Positions 8,826 to 16,535 of a DNA stretch of 32,920 nucleotides are shown one piece after another. Made by a program: the position numbers and the translations under genes. Positions within the stretch are counted from its first letter, which is position 1. Every line of letters begins with the position of its first letter. Source of the DNA: Planctomycetota bacterium (lineage in GTDB: Bacteria > Planctomycetota > UBA1135 > UBA2386). The notes beneath the pieces were generated by a model. The model made no database searches. It was given only the letters and a program-made list of their open reading frames with translations, and had not been told where the DNA came from. The stretch lies in the NCBI GenBank assembly GCA_016794035.1, contig JAEUHS010000111.1, positions 1-32,920 of the forward strand, in the 5' to 3' direction.

Positions 8826-10550
8826 TCAGTGCCGCCCCTGCGGGTGGCACTGGTAGCAGTTCGCCGACGCCCAGACGTAGCCGGACACGCCGCTGTGCTT
8901 GCTGTTCATCGACGACTGCCGGTGCTCGTGGCAGTCGATGCACGAGAACTGCACGCGGTTCGCCGGGTTGTTGTGGCAGTCGAAGCAGGCCATGTTGTTG
9001 TGCGCGCCGCTGTGGATCGGGAACGCGTGGTTCCAGTTGCCAGCGCCCCAGTTGGTCGTGCCGTGGCAGTCCTGGCACTGCTGGCTCATCTGGAACGACA
9101 GGTGCGGCGGGTTGTTGGTCGCGTTGTAGTCGCTGATGTGGCACGACGCACACTGGGTGCTGAGCCCGGCGTAGGTGCCCGGCGTCGTGTGGCACGACGT
9201 GCAGGCCCGGTTGTGCGCGTTCGTCAGCGGGAACGTCGCCGGGTGGGCGACGCTCGCGCCCTGCCAGGTCGCGGTGCCGTGGCAGCCGGTGCAGTCGGTG
9301 CTGAACATCGACGCGGCGTGGTTCGGGTTCGTCGTCGCGTTGTAGTCGGTCAGGTGGCACGACGCACAGGCGGTGCTGAGCCCGGTGTAGCTGCCAGGCG
9401 TCGTGTGGCACGCCGTGCAGCTGGTGTTGTGCGAGTTGGTCAGCGGGAACGACGCCGGGTGCGTGAACGAGCCGCCCTGCCAGCGCACCGTGTTGTGGCA
9501 GCCGGCGCAATCGGTGCCGAAGCCCGCGGTCGCGTGATTGGGTTGCTGGGTCGCCTGGTAGGTGTCGAGGTGGCAGCTCGCGCAGTCGGTCTGCGTGTTC
9601 ATGTAGGACTGGCCGACGTGGCACTCGGTGCAGCGCCGACCCGCGTGGCCGAGGGTCAGCGCGAAGCTGCCCGGGTGCGGCCAGTTGGCGCGCTGGAACG
9701 TGCGCGTGTCGTGGCACTGGCTGCAGTCGTTCGCGAAGCCGGCCGCCGGGTGGCTCGGCTCGCTGGTCGCCATGAAGTCCGGCGTGTGGCACGATGCGCA
9801 GTCGGTCGACAGGCCGGTGAACGTGTTCGGCGTCGTGTGGCACTCGCGGCACAGGCGACCGCCGTGCCCCTGCGTCAGCGGGAAGCTCGCCGGGTGGTCG
9901 AAACGCGACGGCTGCCATCCGAGCGGCAGATGGCACGTCTGGCAATCGCGCGAGAAGTTCAGCAGCACGTGGTTCGGATCCTGCGGCCGCTGGTAGTCCG
10001 CCGCGTGGCAGTGGAAGCACTCGCTGCTCGCGCCCGCGAAGTTGCCGACCTGCGCGCCAGGGTGGCAGCGGTAGCAGGCCGCGGCGGCGTGCGCGCCGAC
10101 CAACGGGAAGCGCGTGCGGTCGTGCTGCGCGATCGCCTCGCGCGGGTACCAGGTGCGCTCCTCGTGGCAGTCCTTGCAGTTGGCGCCGAGGCGGCCGAGA
10201 TGCGGGTCTGCATGGCAGCCCGCGCAGCCCTGCGCCGCGAACTGCGCCACCGGCCCCCGGTCGTTGTGGCACATCAGGCAGCCGGCGGTCGCGTGCGCAC
10301 CCTGCAGCGCGTAGCCGGTACGCAGCTGGTGGTCGAACGCGAAGTCCTGGCGCAGCGAATGCCAGTCGCCGCCGACGTGGCACAGCGAGCAGTCGGCGGG
10401 GAACGTGTCGTGCGGCACCACCGGGCCTGAGTCCGGACTCCAGCCGTGCTGTGGCACGAAGGTCGCACAGGCGACGGCGAGCACGAACACGGCGAACAGG
10501 GCGGCGCCGAGCTGCCAGGGCCGCAGGGAGCGAGGTTCGAGCTGTTTCAT
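8826..10550 (-). CDS. 22-haem c-type cytochrome built from tri-haem repeats (membrane-anchored or lipoprotein)
   Basis: The 574-residue protein carries 22 CxxCH haem-attachment motifs and no recognisable domain other than these. An N-terminal hydrophobic segment (about residues 13-32) is either an uncleaved anchor or a lipoprotein signal: LAVAC resembles a lipobox but has Ala rather than Leu at -3. Five N-terminal motifs are followed by five tandem units of 70-73 residues, each with three CxxCH at fixed spacing, then two final motifs. The unit pattern is CASCH, DY.AT..PNH, CxxCH about 25 residues on, W, HPASFPLT, then CxxCH and TTPG.Y.GL. ATG at 10550 is preferred because it overlaps the stop of the barrel gene (TGATG); another ATG lies 12 nt earlier. 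It is the last gene of a four-gene overlapping operon. I infer that it is the terminal electron-transfer protein at or outside the outer membrane; the window does not show its location. Confidence 0.9.
   Translation of the reverse strand: MKQLEPRSLRPWQLGAALFAVFVLAVACATFVPQHGWSPDSGPVVPHDTFPADCSLCHVGGDWHSLRQDFAFDHQLRTGYALQGAHATAGCLMCHNDRGPVAQFAAQGCAGCHADPHLGRLGANCKDCHEERTWYPREAIAQHDRTRFPLVGAHAAAACYRCHPGAQVGNFAGASSECFHCHAADYQRPQDPNHVLLNFSRDCQTCHLPLGWQPSRFDHPASFPLTQGHGGRLCRECHTTPNTFTGLSTDCASCHTPDFMATSEPSHPAAGFANDCSQCHDTRTFQRANWPHPGSFALTLGHAGRRCTECHVGQSYMNTQTDCASCHLDTYQATQQPNHATAGFGTDCAGCHNTVRWQGGSFTHPASFPLTNSHNTSCTACHTTPGSYTGLSTACASCHLTDYNATTNPNHAASMFSTDCTGCHGTATWQGASVAHPATFPLTNAHNRACTSCHTTPGTYAGLSTQCASCHISDYNATNNPPHLSFQMSQQCQDCHGTTNWGAGNWNHAFPIHSGAHNNMACFDCHNNPANRVQFSCIDCHEHRQSSMNSKHSGVSGYVWASANCYQCHPQGRH
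8943..10019 (-). repeat. Coding tandem repeat: five tri-haem units, core period exactly 216 bp
   Basis: Units run 9801-10019 (73 codons), 9585-9800, 9369-9584, 9153-9368 (72 codons each) and 8943-9152 (70 codons). The CASCH-type motif recurs at exactly 216-bp steps (codons at 9138, 9354, 9570, 9786 on the plus scale). The two units at 9153-9584 are also very similar as DNA. Each unit encodes three CxxCH motifs, so the block supplies 15 of the 22 haems. This indicates growth by in-frame unit duplication. Confidence 0.85.
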
Positions 10551-12235
10551 CAGAACCGCCATTGCATGTAGAAGCCCAGCGACGTGCTGTTCTCGCCGTC
10601 ACCGAACCACCGCTCGCACGAGAAGTCGAGATCGCCCGAGACGCCGATCGGCATCGACAGGCCGACCTCGGCCGACTGCCGCGTCAACGTCTCCGGCCCG
10701 GTCACCAGATCGCGCAGTTCGTAGCGGTGCCAACGGTAGCCGACGCGCCACGAGACGCTCCCCACCCGATCGCGCAGCAGCACGCGCGCGCCCGGACCGG
10801 TCGTGAAGCCGCCCTCGCTCTGGAACAGCGACAGCGACAGCGCCGAACGGTCGCCGAACGGCCCCCGCCAGTCGGTGTCGAGCCCGTAGCCGGTGCCGTC
10901 GCGGTCCTGGTCGCGCCACAGGTCGGCGCGCAGCCGCAGCGACAGATGGTTGCTCGGTCGCCAGGCGCCGTTCCACGACGCGCGGTCGACGTAGCCGTCG
11001 GTGATCAGGTCGGCCGGCAGGAACTGGTACTCGGCGCGCCGGAGCTCCGGCCAGGTGAAGTGCGACAGCACGACGCCGGTGCCGGCGGCGCGGCCGTCCC
11101 AGCGCGCCTGCAGCAGCAGCTCGGTCAGGTCGGCGCCGTTCTTCAGGGTGTCGCCGCTGCCGTAGAGGTCGACCTTGGCGCTGCCGAGCAGCCAGACCTG
11201 CGCCGCGGGCCGCCACTCGCTGCGCAGCAGCAGCAGGTCGCGGTCGGCCGAGCCCTGGTGCCACGTCTTCTGCGCGCCGACCGTGTAGGCGAAGCTGCGC
11301 CGCTGGTCGGCGGTGTAGTCGAAGAACAGGTGCGCGCCGACGTCTTCCCCGGTGTCGCGCGACGGGAACGGCAGCGGGTAGGAGCCGATGCCACCACCCA
11401 TGCGGTAGCCGCCCTGCATGCGCAGTACGACCTCGGCGCCGTCGAGCAGGCCGATCTCGGGCAGGTACTGCGAGTACATGCGCCCCACCTCGACGCCGAC
11501 CGGTGCCCAGGCCTCGGTGCCGAACGCGACCGACGCGAGGTCGATGCGACCGTTGCTGTCGTTGTCGTCGGGCGCGTCGGTCAGCATCGTGCGACGGTCG
11601 TCGAACTCGCCGGCGAACCGCACGCGCTCGGCCACGCCGAAGTAGTTGGTCGCATCGGCGCGCACGCCGGCACGCAGCAGCAGGTAGTCGCTCTGGCGAT
11701 TCGCGCCCCCGTCGTGCGTCCACTGGCCGGACGCGAACAGGCGCCCGTCCAGCGTCGCCGGCCGGTCCTCGGGCCGCTGGCCGTAGGTCGGCACCAGCAG
11801 CGGCTGGTCCGGCGCGCGCGGGTCCTCGCGCCGCGACCACGGCGGATGCGCGGGCACGGCCGGCGGCGGCGCCGCCGCCGACTTCGCCGGCGGGGCGACG
11901 ACGGTGACCTGCGCCTCACCGCGCGTGCCGACCGGCGGGAACGACACGCCCGGCGGCAGCTCCGCGCGCGCCGACGTGCTGCTGACCGAGCGCACCTCGA
12001 CCTCGAGATCGCCGGCGCCCGGCGCGAACAACCGCACCAGCGTGCCCGGCTGCAGGCCGGCGTCGCGGCCGCGGTCCAGGTAGACGCTGTGGTCGCCGAC
12101 CGAGGTCACGGTGACCTGCACGACACGCTCCTGGCCACCGCCGGCCGGCGTGGGCGCCTGGGCCGATGCCGGTGCTGCGATCACGGCCACGACGACGAAC
12201 GCCACCGCGGCGAGCAGGCTCGACTCGGAGTTCAT
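10550..12235 (-). CDS. Predicted outer-membrane beta-barrel protein of the cytochrome operon
   Basis: The 561-residue protein starts with a clear Sec signal (hydrophobic residues 7-21, ASAQA cleavage region near 25). A small beta-rich domain (about 36-113) contains VYLDRGRDAGLQPGT, reminiscent of SH3-like or FlgT-type modules. An Ala/Pro-rich linker (113-145) follows. From about 163 to the end are alternating amphipathic strands rich in Tyr, Trp, Arg and Gly with Asp-rich turns (for example TDAPDDNDSNGRID). The final residues FYMQWRF end in Phe, the usual signal for outer-membrane barrel insertion. No CxxCH is present. Overlaps of ATGA with the upstream 23-haem cytochrome and TGATG with the downstream 22-haem cytochrome place it between two electron carriers, as in porin-cytochrome conduits. 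I infer that it sheaths a cytochrome across the outer membrane. I do not recognise a named family; sequence relation to MtrB/PioB is not evident by eye. Confidence 0.82.
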   Translation of the reverse strand: MNSESSLLAAVAFVVVAVIAAPASAQAPTPAGGGQERVVQVTVTSVGDHSVYLDRGRDAGLQPGTLVRLFAPGAGDLEVEVRSVSSTSARAELPPGVSFPPVGTRGEAQVTVVAPPAKSAAAPPPAVPAHPPWSRREDPRAPDQPLLVPTYGQRPEDRPATLDGRLFASGQWTHDGGANRQSDYLLLRAGVRADATNYFGVAERVRFAGEFDDRRTMLTDAPDDNDSNGRIDLASVAFGTEAWAPVGVEVGRMYSQYLPEIGLLDGAEVVLRMQGGYRMGGGIGSYPLPFPSRDTGEDVGAHLFFDYTADQRRSFAYTVGAQKTWHQGSADRDLLLLRSEWRPAAQVWLLGSAKVDLYGSGDTLKNGADLTELLLQARWDGRAAGTGVVLSHFTWPELRRAEYQFLPADLITDGYVDRASWNGAWRPSNHLSLRLRADLWRDQDRDGTGYGLDTDWRGPFGDRSALSLSLFQSEGGFTTGPGARVLLRDRVGSVSWRVGYRWHRYELRDLVTGPETLTRQSAEVGLSMPIGVSGDLDFSCERWFGDGENSTSLGFYMQWRF

Positions 12236-14220
12236 TTCGCGACCTCCCCGGACTTGCCCAGCTTGTGGCAGTCGCCACACGCGGTTCCCAGCGGCTTGTA
12301 GCGCACGATGGGACCGCTGCCGGTCTGGTAGCCGACGTGGCACTTCGCGCACGCGACCTTCACGTGCCGGCCATCCAGGGGGAAGCGACTGTGTCGCTGG
12401 TGGTCGAACCGCAGCTCGTGCCACGAGGTGTCGTCGTGGCAGCGGGCGCAGTCGGTCGGGCCGCCGGCGGCGAACTGGCCGGCGTGCGGGTCGTGGTGGC
12501 ACGCGGCACAGGTGGTGCCGGCGGCCTTGCCGAGGTGCGGACTGGCGGCGCCGCCGGTGCCGGCGGGGTGGCACTGCGTGCAGGCCAGCGGCGCATGCGC
12601 GCCCTGCAACGGGTAGCCGGTCCAGCGACCGTGCTCGAAGTCGGCGGCGACCGGCACGAACGCCGCGGTGTCGTGGCAGCGCGCGCAGCCGCGCCGGCCG
12701 TCGACCACCTGCGGTCGGTCCCGGCGGTCGAACCGACCCTCGTGCACGTCGTCGTGGCAGGCGGCGCACTCGCCCGCCGTGCCGTGGAACGTGCGCACGC
12801 CATCCTTGACCTCGAGGTGGCAGGCGGCGCAGGCGACCGCGTCGTGCGCGCCGGTCAGCGGGAACTTCGTCCTGCCGTGCATCGCGGTGCTGAACGCGTG
12901 CGGCACGAAGCGTGTGGGCACGTGGCAGGCGGTGCACTCGGCGAACCCCGGTTCGCCGGCGAACTGACCGGCGTGGGCATCGTGATGGCACGCCGTGCAG
13001 TGCTCCGGCATGCGGCCCGGAAAGCGTTCGCTGCGCCGGGTGCCGGTGTGGCACGTGTCGCAGGCGACGTCGCCGTGCGGCGCCACCAGGGGGAACGGCG
13101 TCGCCGCGTGCTGCGCGGCGGTCATGCGACCGTCGGCGAACGTGCGGTCGGCATCGAGGTGGCAGTCGGCGCAGCCCGCGGCCGGCCCCTGCGCCGCGGT
13201 CGCCGCGGCCATCAGCGCCGGCGTGTGCGGGTGTTCGTGACAGGCGCTGCAGGCGGCCAGGGCGGGCGCCGCGCCGGACCAGCGCGCGGCGGTCGCGTGG
13301 TCGCCGTGGCAGCTGGCGCAGGCGGCGGTCGCGTGCGCGCCGCGCAGTTCGAAGCCGAACGCCGCGTGCTGGGCCGGCGTCGGCCGCGCCGCGGCCCACT
13401 TCGTCGCCTGGTGGCAGCGCGCGCAGTCGCTGGTGTCGTGCAGTTGCAGCGCGGTCGGCGCGGCCGTGGCGCCGTGCGGATCGGCGTGGCATTCGACGCA
13501 GCGGCGCACCGGTTGGCCATGTTCCTGCAGCGCCTTGACGTCGCGCACCGTGCCCGGCGCATGGCACTCGGTGCAGGCGACCTTCTGGTGCGCATCCTGC
13601 AGCGCGAACGCCTCGTGGCGGAAGCCCGGCGTCTCCGGCCACGGCCGTTCCTGGCCATGGCAGCTCTCACAGTCCTTGCCGAACGCGGCGCGGTGCACGT
13701 CCTCGTGGCACTCGGTGCACGCCTGGGTGATGCCGAGGAACCGGCCGCCGGGCGGCGGTTCGGCGCCGTCGGCGCCGATGTGGCACCGGATGCACAGGAC
13801 ACCCGTGTGCGCGCCGGTGAGCCGGAAGTCGACGTGCCGGTGGTCGTAGGTCGAGCGGTCCGGGTAGCCCGCCAGCGCGAACGCATGGCCGGCGATCAGC
13901 GGCGCGACCTCGCCGTGGTGCTCCGAATGGCACAGTTCGCAGCGCGCGCGCTGCGCCGCCGGCAGGTTGCCGTGCAGGCCGATGCCGCCCTGCATCTGCC
14001 GCTCGATCGGCGTGTGGCACTTCGTGCACGCCGCGACGGCGATGCCCTGGCCGGCCTGGTGGCACGCCTCGCAGTTGCCGCCGCCGGTCAGCTCGGGCCG
14101 CGCCGCGTGCACCGGGTGCAGCGGCCCGGGACCCATGCGTTCGCCGCCGAGGTCCCACAGCGTGACCAGCAGCACGATCGCCAGCGACACCAGCGGCAGC
14201 AGCCAGCGCACGAGCCTCAT
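12232..14220 (-). CDS. 23-haem periplasmic c-type cytochrome
   Basis: The 662-residue product has 23 CxxCH motifs, an N-terminal hydrophobic segment (residues 6-22, preceded by Arg) that serves as signal or anchor, and nothing else recognisable. Haem motifs are spread over the whole chain from about residue 50 to the end, with recurring blocks such as FPL.GAH....C..CH and CH.D.H.G.F. Many extra histidines are available as distal ligands, so bis-His haems are likely. The ATG at 14220 overlaps the stop of the upstream flavin/cytochrome b gene (ATGA), and its own stop overlaps the barrel gene's ATG (12235). From its position I infer a periplasmic wire between the inner-membrane cytochrome b module and the barrel. 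Length and haem number are well above decahaem MtrA; the sequence suggests a chain of repeated CxxCH modules, not a known enzyme such as NrfA. Confidence 0.9.
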   Translation of the reverse strand: MRLVRWLLPLVSLAIVLLVTLWDLGGERMGPGPLHPVHAARPELTGGGNCEACHQAGQGIAVAACTKCHTPIERQMQGGIGLHGNLPAAQRARCELCHSEHHGEVAPLIAGHAFALAGYPDRSTYDHRHVDFRLTGAHTGVLCIRCHIGADGAEPPPGGRFLGITQACTECHEDVHRAAFGKDCESCHGQERPWPETPGFRHEAFALQDAHQKVACTECHAPGTVRDVKALQEHGQPVRRCVECHADPHGATAAPTALQLHDTSDCARCHQATKWAAARPTPAQHAAFGFELRGAHATAACASCHGDHATAARWSGAAPALAACSACHEHPHTPALMAAATAAQGPAAGCADCHLDADRTFADGRMTAAQHAATPFPLVAPHGDVACDTCHTGTRRSERFPGRMPEHCTACHHDAHAGQFAGEPGFAECTACHVPTRFVPHAFSTAMHGRTKFPLTGAHDAVACAACHLEVKDGVRTFHGTAGECAACHDDVHEGRFDRRDRPQVVDGRRGCARCHDTAAFVPVAADFEHGRWTGYPLQGAHAPLACTQCHPAGTGGAASPHLGKAAGTTCAACHHDPHAGQFAAGGPTDCARCHDDTSWHELRFDHQRHSRFPLDGRHVKVACAKCHVGYQTGSGPIVRYKPLGTACGDCHKLGKSGEVAK

Positions 14221-16535
14221 CGCGCACCTCCGAGCCCGGGCAGCACCGAGAAGTCGACGCCGCCCCAGCGCACCGCGGTGACGACATGCACGACCAGCAG
14301 CAGCAGCAGCAGCAGCGCCAGCCAGCGGTGCATCCAGCGCCAGGTCGACAGGATGCCGCGCACCTCTTCGTAGTGCGACAGCTGCAGCGCCAGGCGGTGC
14401 GACTGCCAGGCGAGGCCGAGCACGTGCGAGACCTCCGCCTGCGGGATGCCTTCCTGCCGCGCCTTGACGCGCAGTCGCGCCATCTCGCGGCGCAGCTGCA
14501 GCTCGGCGGACAACAGCCCGCGCAGCCGGGCGAAGAAGCCACGGCCGAAGCGCGCCGACTCGGCGAGCCCCTCGACCATCGCGCGCACCTCGCCGCCGAA
14601 CCCGGCGCCGGTGCGGTCCCATTCGCCGGCGATCGCGGTGACCTTGCCCTGCAGTTCCTCGAGGCTCTGCTGGCGACCGTTCTGCGCGCGCGGCACGAAC
14701 GAGTAGAACCAGCGGCCGACCATGCCGGTGACGACGACGATGGCCATCGCCAGCAGCGCATGACCGCCGGCGGTGTCGCGCAGCAGGAAGCCGGAGTGCA
14801 GCATCGCCAGCAGGCACGCGGCGAGGCCGGTGGCGATGTGCGCGTTCATCCAGCCCTTCAACGAACCCGGCAGCCGGCGGCCGAAGCGCGGCGACCGGCG
14901 CAGCAGATAGCACAGGTTGGCGCAGAACAGGCCGACCGCGGCGACGCCGGCCAGCAGACCGATCTGGCCCTGCGGGCGCAGCACGTCGTGCCAGGGCGAG
15001 CCGGCGCGCGCCGACGCGGCCAGGTCGTAGTACTCGCTGCGCGCCAGGCGATGGACCAGCAGGGCGAGCAGGCCGAGCAGCGTGCCGGCGAGTGCCACCA
15101 GGAGCCCGGTGCCGCGGTCGGCCGCGACCTTCTCCGCCGGGCGCAACGACGGGTCGAACGAGACGCCGGCCGCTTCGAGCAGCGGGAACGGCGGCGTACC
15201 GCCGGCGAACACGAACACGTCGTCGGCCGGCAGTTCGAGGATCTCGGCGGCCGTCGCGACGCCACCCCCGTCGCCGGTGCCCGCCGCGTCACCGCCACCG
15301 CCGCGGCGCAGCCGCACGCCGACGGCCGTGATCTCCTCGACCACGGTCTCGAACAGCACCGCGACCGCGCCCGTCTCGACCGCCGCCGTGATGCGGTCCT
15401 CGTTGCGCGCCTTCAGCCGCGAGAACGCGCCGCGGCGATAGCTGATGGTGACCGTGTTGTCGCCCTGCTCCGCCAGCGCCAGCGCCGCCTCGATCGCGCT
15501 GTCGCCGCCGCCGACCACCAGCACCTGGCGGCCGTGGTAGCTCTCGGCGTCGAGCAGCGAGTAGGCGACCTTCGCCTGGTCTTCGCCCGGCACGCCGAGC
15601 TTGTTCGGCGAACCGCGGCGGCCGACCGCGAGGCAGACGTGGCGCGCCCGCACGACCCCGCGGCTCGTCGACACCGCGAAGTGGTCGCCGTCGCGCTCGA
15701 GCTTCTGCACCACGACGCCGGTCTTCACCGGCAACGCGTGCTGCTCGGCGAGCTGCTGCCAGAGTTCGACCAGCTCCTCCTTCGAGTACTCGAGCCGGTT
15801 CAGCCTGCCGTGCAGCGGCAGCTCCATCGGCTGCGTCATCACCAGCTTCTTGCGCGGGTAGGCCGCGACCGTGCCGCCGACCTCGGCCGCCTGGTCGATG
15901 CCGATGCAGCGCAGCCCGCGCTCCTTGGCGGCCAGCATGCAGGCGATGCCGGCCGGTCCGAGGCCGATCACCAGCAGGTCGAGCGGGTCCCCCTTGGCCG
16001 CCGGAGTCGTGCGTTCGCCGACACGTCCGGCCACCCGGCGCGCGACCAGCGTGCCGTGCTGCACCGCCGTGCGCACCAGCGCGAAGCCGGTGATCTCACC
16101 GGCCAGGAACAGACCCGGTACGCCGACCGCCTCGAGGTTCTCGTCGATCGCCGGCAGATCGCGCCGGTCGCTGAGATCGCCGAGCGTCAGCGCGATCGCG
16201 GCCGTCGGGCACGCGCTCGCGCACAGGCCATGGCCGACGCAGCGCGCACCGTGCACGACGACCGCCTGACCGAACGCCAGCGCCAGCACGCCGTTCTCGG
16301 GACACGCCGTCACGCACGCACCGCAGCCGATGCACTTCGACAGGTCGATGCTCGGATGCTGCAGCCGCGCCCGGTGACTGCCGCGGGCCTTCGCGGCACT
16401 GCGTTCGGCCAGGTTCGACTCCTGGGCGCGCAGTTCGAGCCGGCGCCGCAGGAGCGCGGCGAGCAGCAAGGTGAGCAAGGTCACCGGAACAGCGAGAGCG
16501 AGCCAGTTCACGCGGGAGAGGGCATCGGGATCCAA
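14217..16535 (-). CDS. Membrane-bound ferredoxin / FAD-NAD(P) oxidoreductase / di-haem cytochrome b fusion
   Basis: The 772-residue fusion has an N-terminal helix (11-30). A two-cluster ferredoxin segment follows, with C68-C71-C74-C78 and a second site C99-H102-C105-C109, where His replaces the usual second Cys. A thioredoxin-reductase-like flavin domain has FAD GLGPAG at 191-196 and a second dinucleotide site VGGGDSA at 341-347. Five C-terminal helices lie near 477-497, 524-545, 565-585, 592-613 and 735-757. Two of them carry His pairs 14 apart (H566/H580 and H736/H750), the classic spacing for two stacked b haems. A soluble stretch (616-730) separates them. I infer electron exchange between NAD(P)H and the periplasmic multihaem cytochrome, whose gene overlaps this one. 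The first in-frame start is TTG at 16535; a GTG at 16511 is equally possible, and neither has a clear ribosome-binding site. Confidence 0.87.
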   Translation of the reverse strand: MDPDALSRVNWLALAVPVTLLTLLLAALLRRRLELRAQESNLAERSAAKARGSHRARLQHPSIDLSKCIGCGACVTACPENGVLALAFGQAVVVHGARCVGHGLCASACPTAAIALTLGDLSDRRDLPAIDENLEAVGVPGLFLAGEITGFALVRTAVQHGTLVARRVAGRVGERTTPAAKGDPLDLLVIGLGPAGIACMLAAKERGLRCIGIDQAAEVGGTVAAYPRKKLVMTQPMELPLHGRLNRLEYSKEELVELWQQLAEQHALPVKTGVVVQKLERDGDHFAVSTSRGVVRARHVCLAVGRRGSPNKLGVPGEDQAKVAYSLLDAESYHGRQVLVVGGGDSAIEAALALAEQGDNTVTISYRRGAFSRLKARNEDRITAAVETGAVAVLFETVVEEITAVGVRLRRGGGGDAAGTGDGGGVATAAEILELPADDVFVFAGGTPPFPLLEAAGVSFDPSLRPAEKVAADRGTGLLVALAGTLLGLLALLVHRLARSEYYDLAASARAGSPWHDVLRPQGQIGLLAGVAAVGLFCANLCYLLRRSPRFGRRLPGSLKGWMNAHIATGLAACLLAMLHSGFLLRDTAGGHALLAMAIVVVTGMVGRWFYSFVPRAQNGRQQSLEELQGKVTAIAGEWDRTGAGFGGEVRAMVEGLAESARFGRGFFARLRGLLSAELQLRREMARLRVKARQEGIPQAEVSHVLGLAWQSHRLALQLSHYEEVRGILSTWRWMHRWLALLLLLLLVVHVVTAVRWGGVDFSVLPGLGGAR
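14296..14316. repeat. (CAG)7 trinucleotide tract
   Basis: Seven perfect CAG units on the plus strand encode seven CTG leucines on the minus strand, inside the last transmembrane helix of the cytochrome b domain between His736 and His750. It is a plausible slippage site; loss or gain of a unit would change the His-His spacing by one residue. Confidence 0.9.

Noticed and set aside
8943..10019. Regular 216-bp repeats considered as a CRISPR array or mobile repeat
   Set aside because: The repeats are in frame inside a coding sequence, have no short repeat/spacer structure and encode haem-binding units.
5091..10430. A 1779-codon open frame on the plus strand opposite pyc and the 22-haem cytochrome
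   Set aside because: It is the antisense shadow of GC-rich genes: low-complexity Val/Arg/Asp/His/Ala composition with no domain, while the opposite strand encodes textbook pyruvate carboxylase.
12232..14220. Identification of the 23-haem protein as a nitrite reductase (NrfA) or hydroxylamine oxidoreductase
   Set aside because: There is no CxxCK motif, no catalytic-site segment, and the haem number is far too high; it looks like an electron carrier only.
14217..16535. Calling the fusion a simple thioredoxin reductase or glutamate synthase small subunit
   Set aside because: The flavin domain resembles both, but ferredoxin clusters, b-haem helices and the operon context exclude a soluble single-function enzyme; no CxxC redox disulfide is seen in the NADPH domain.
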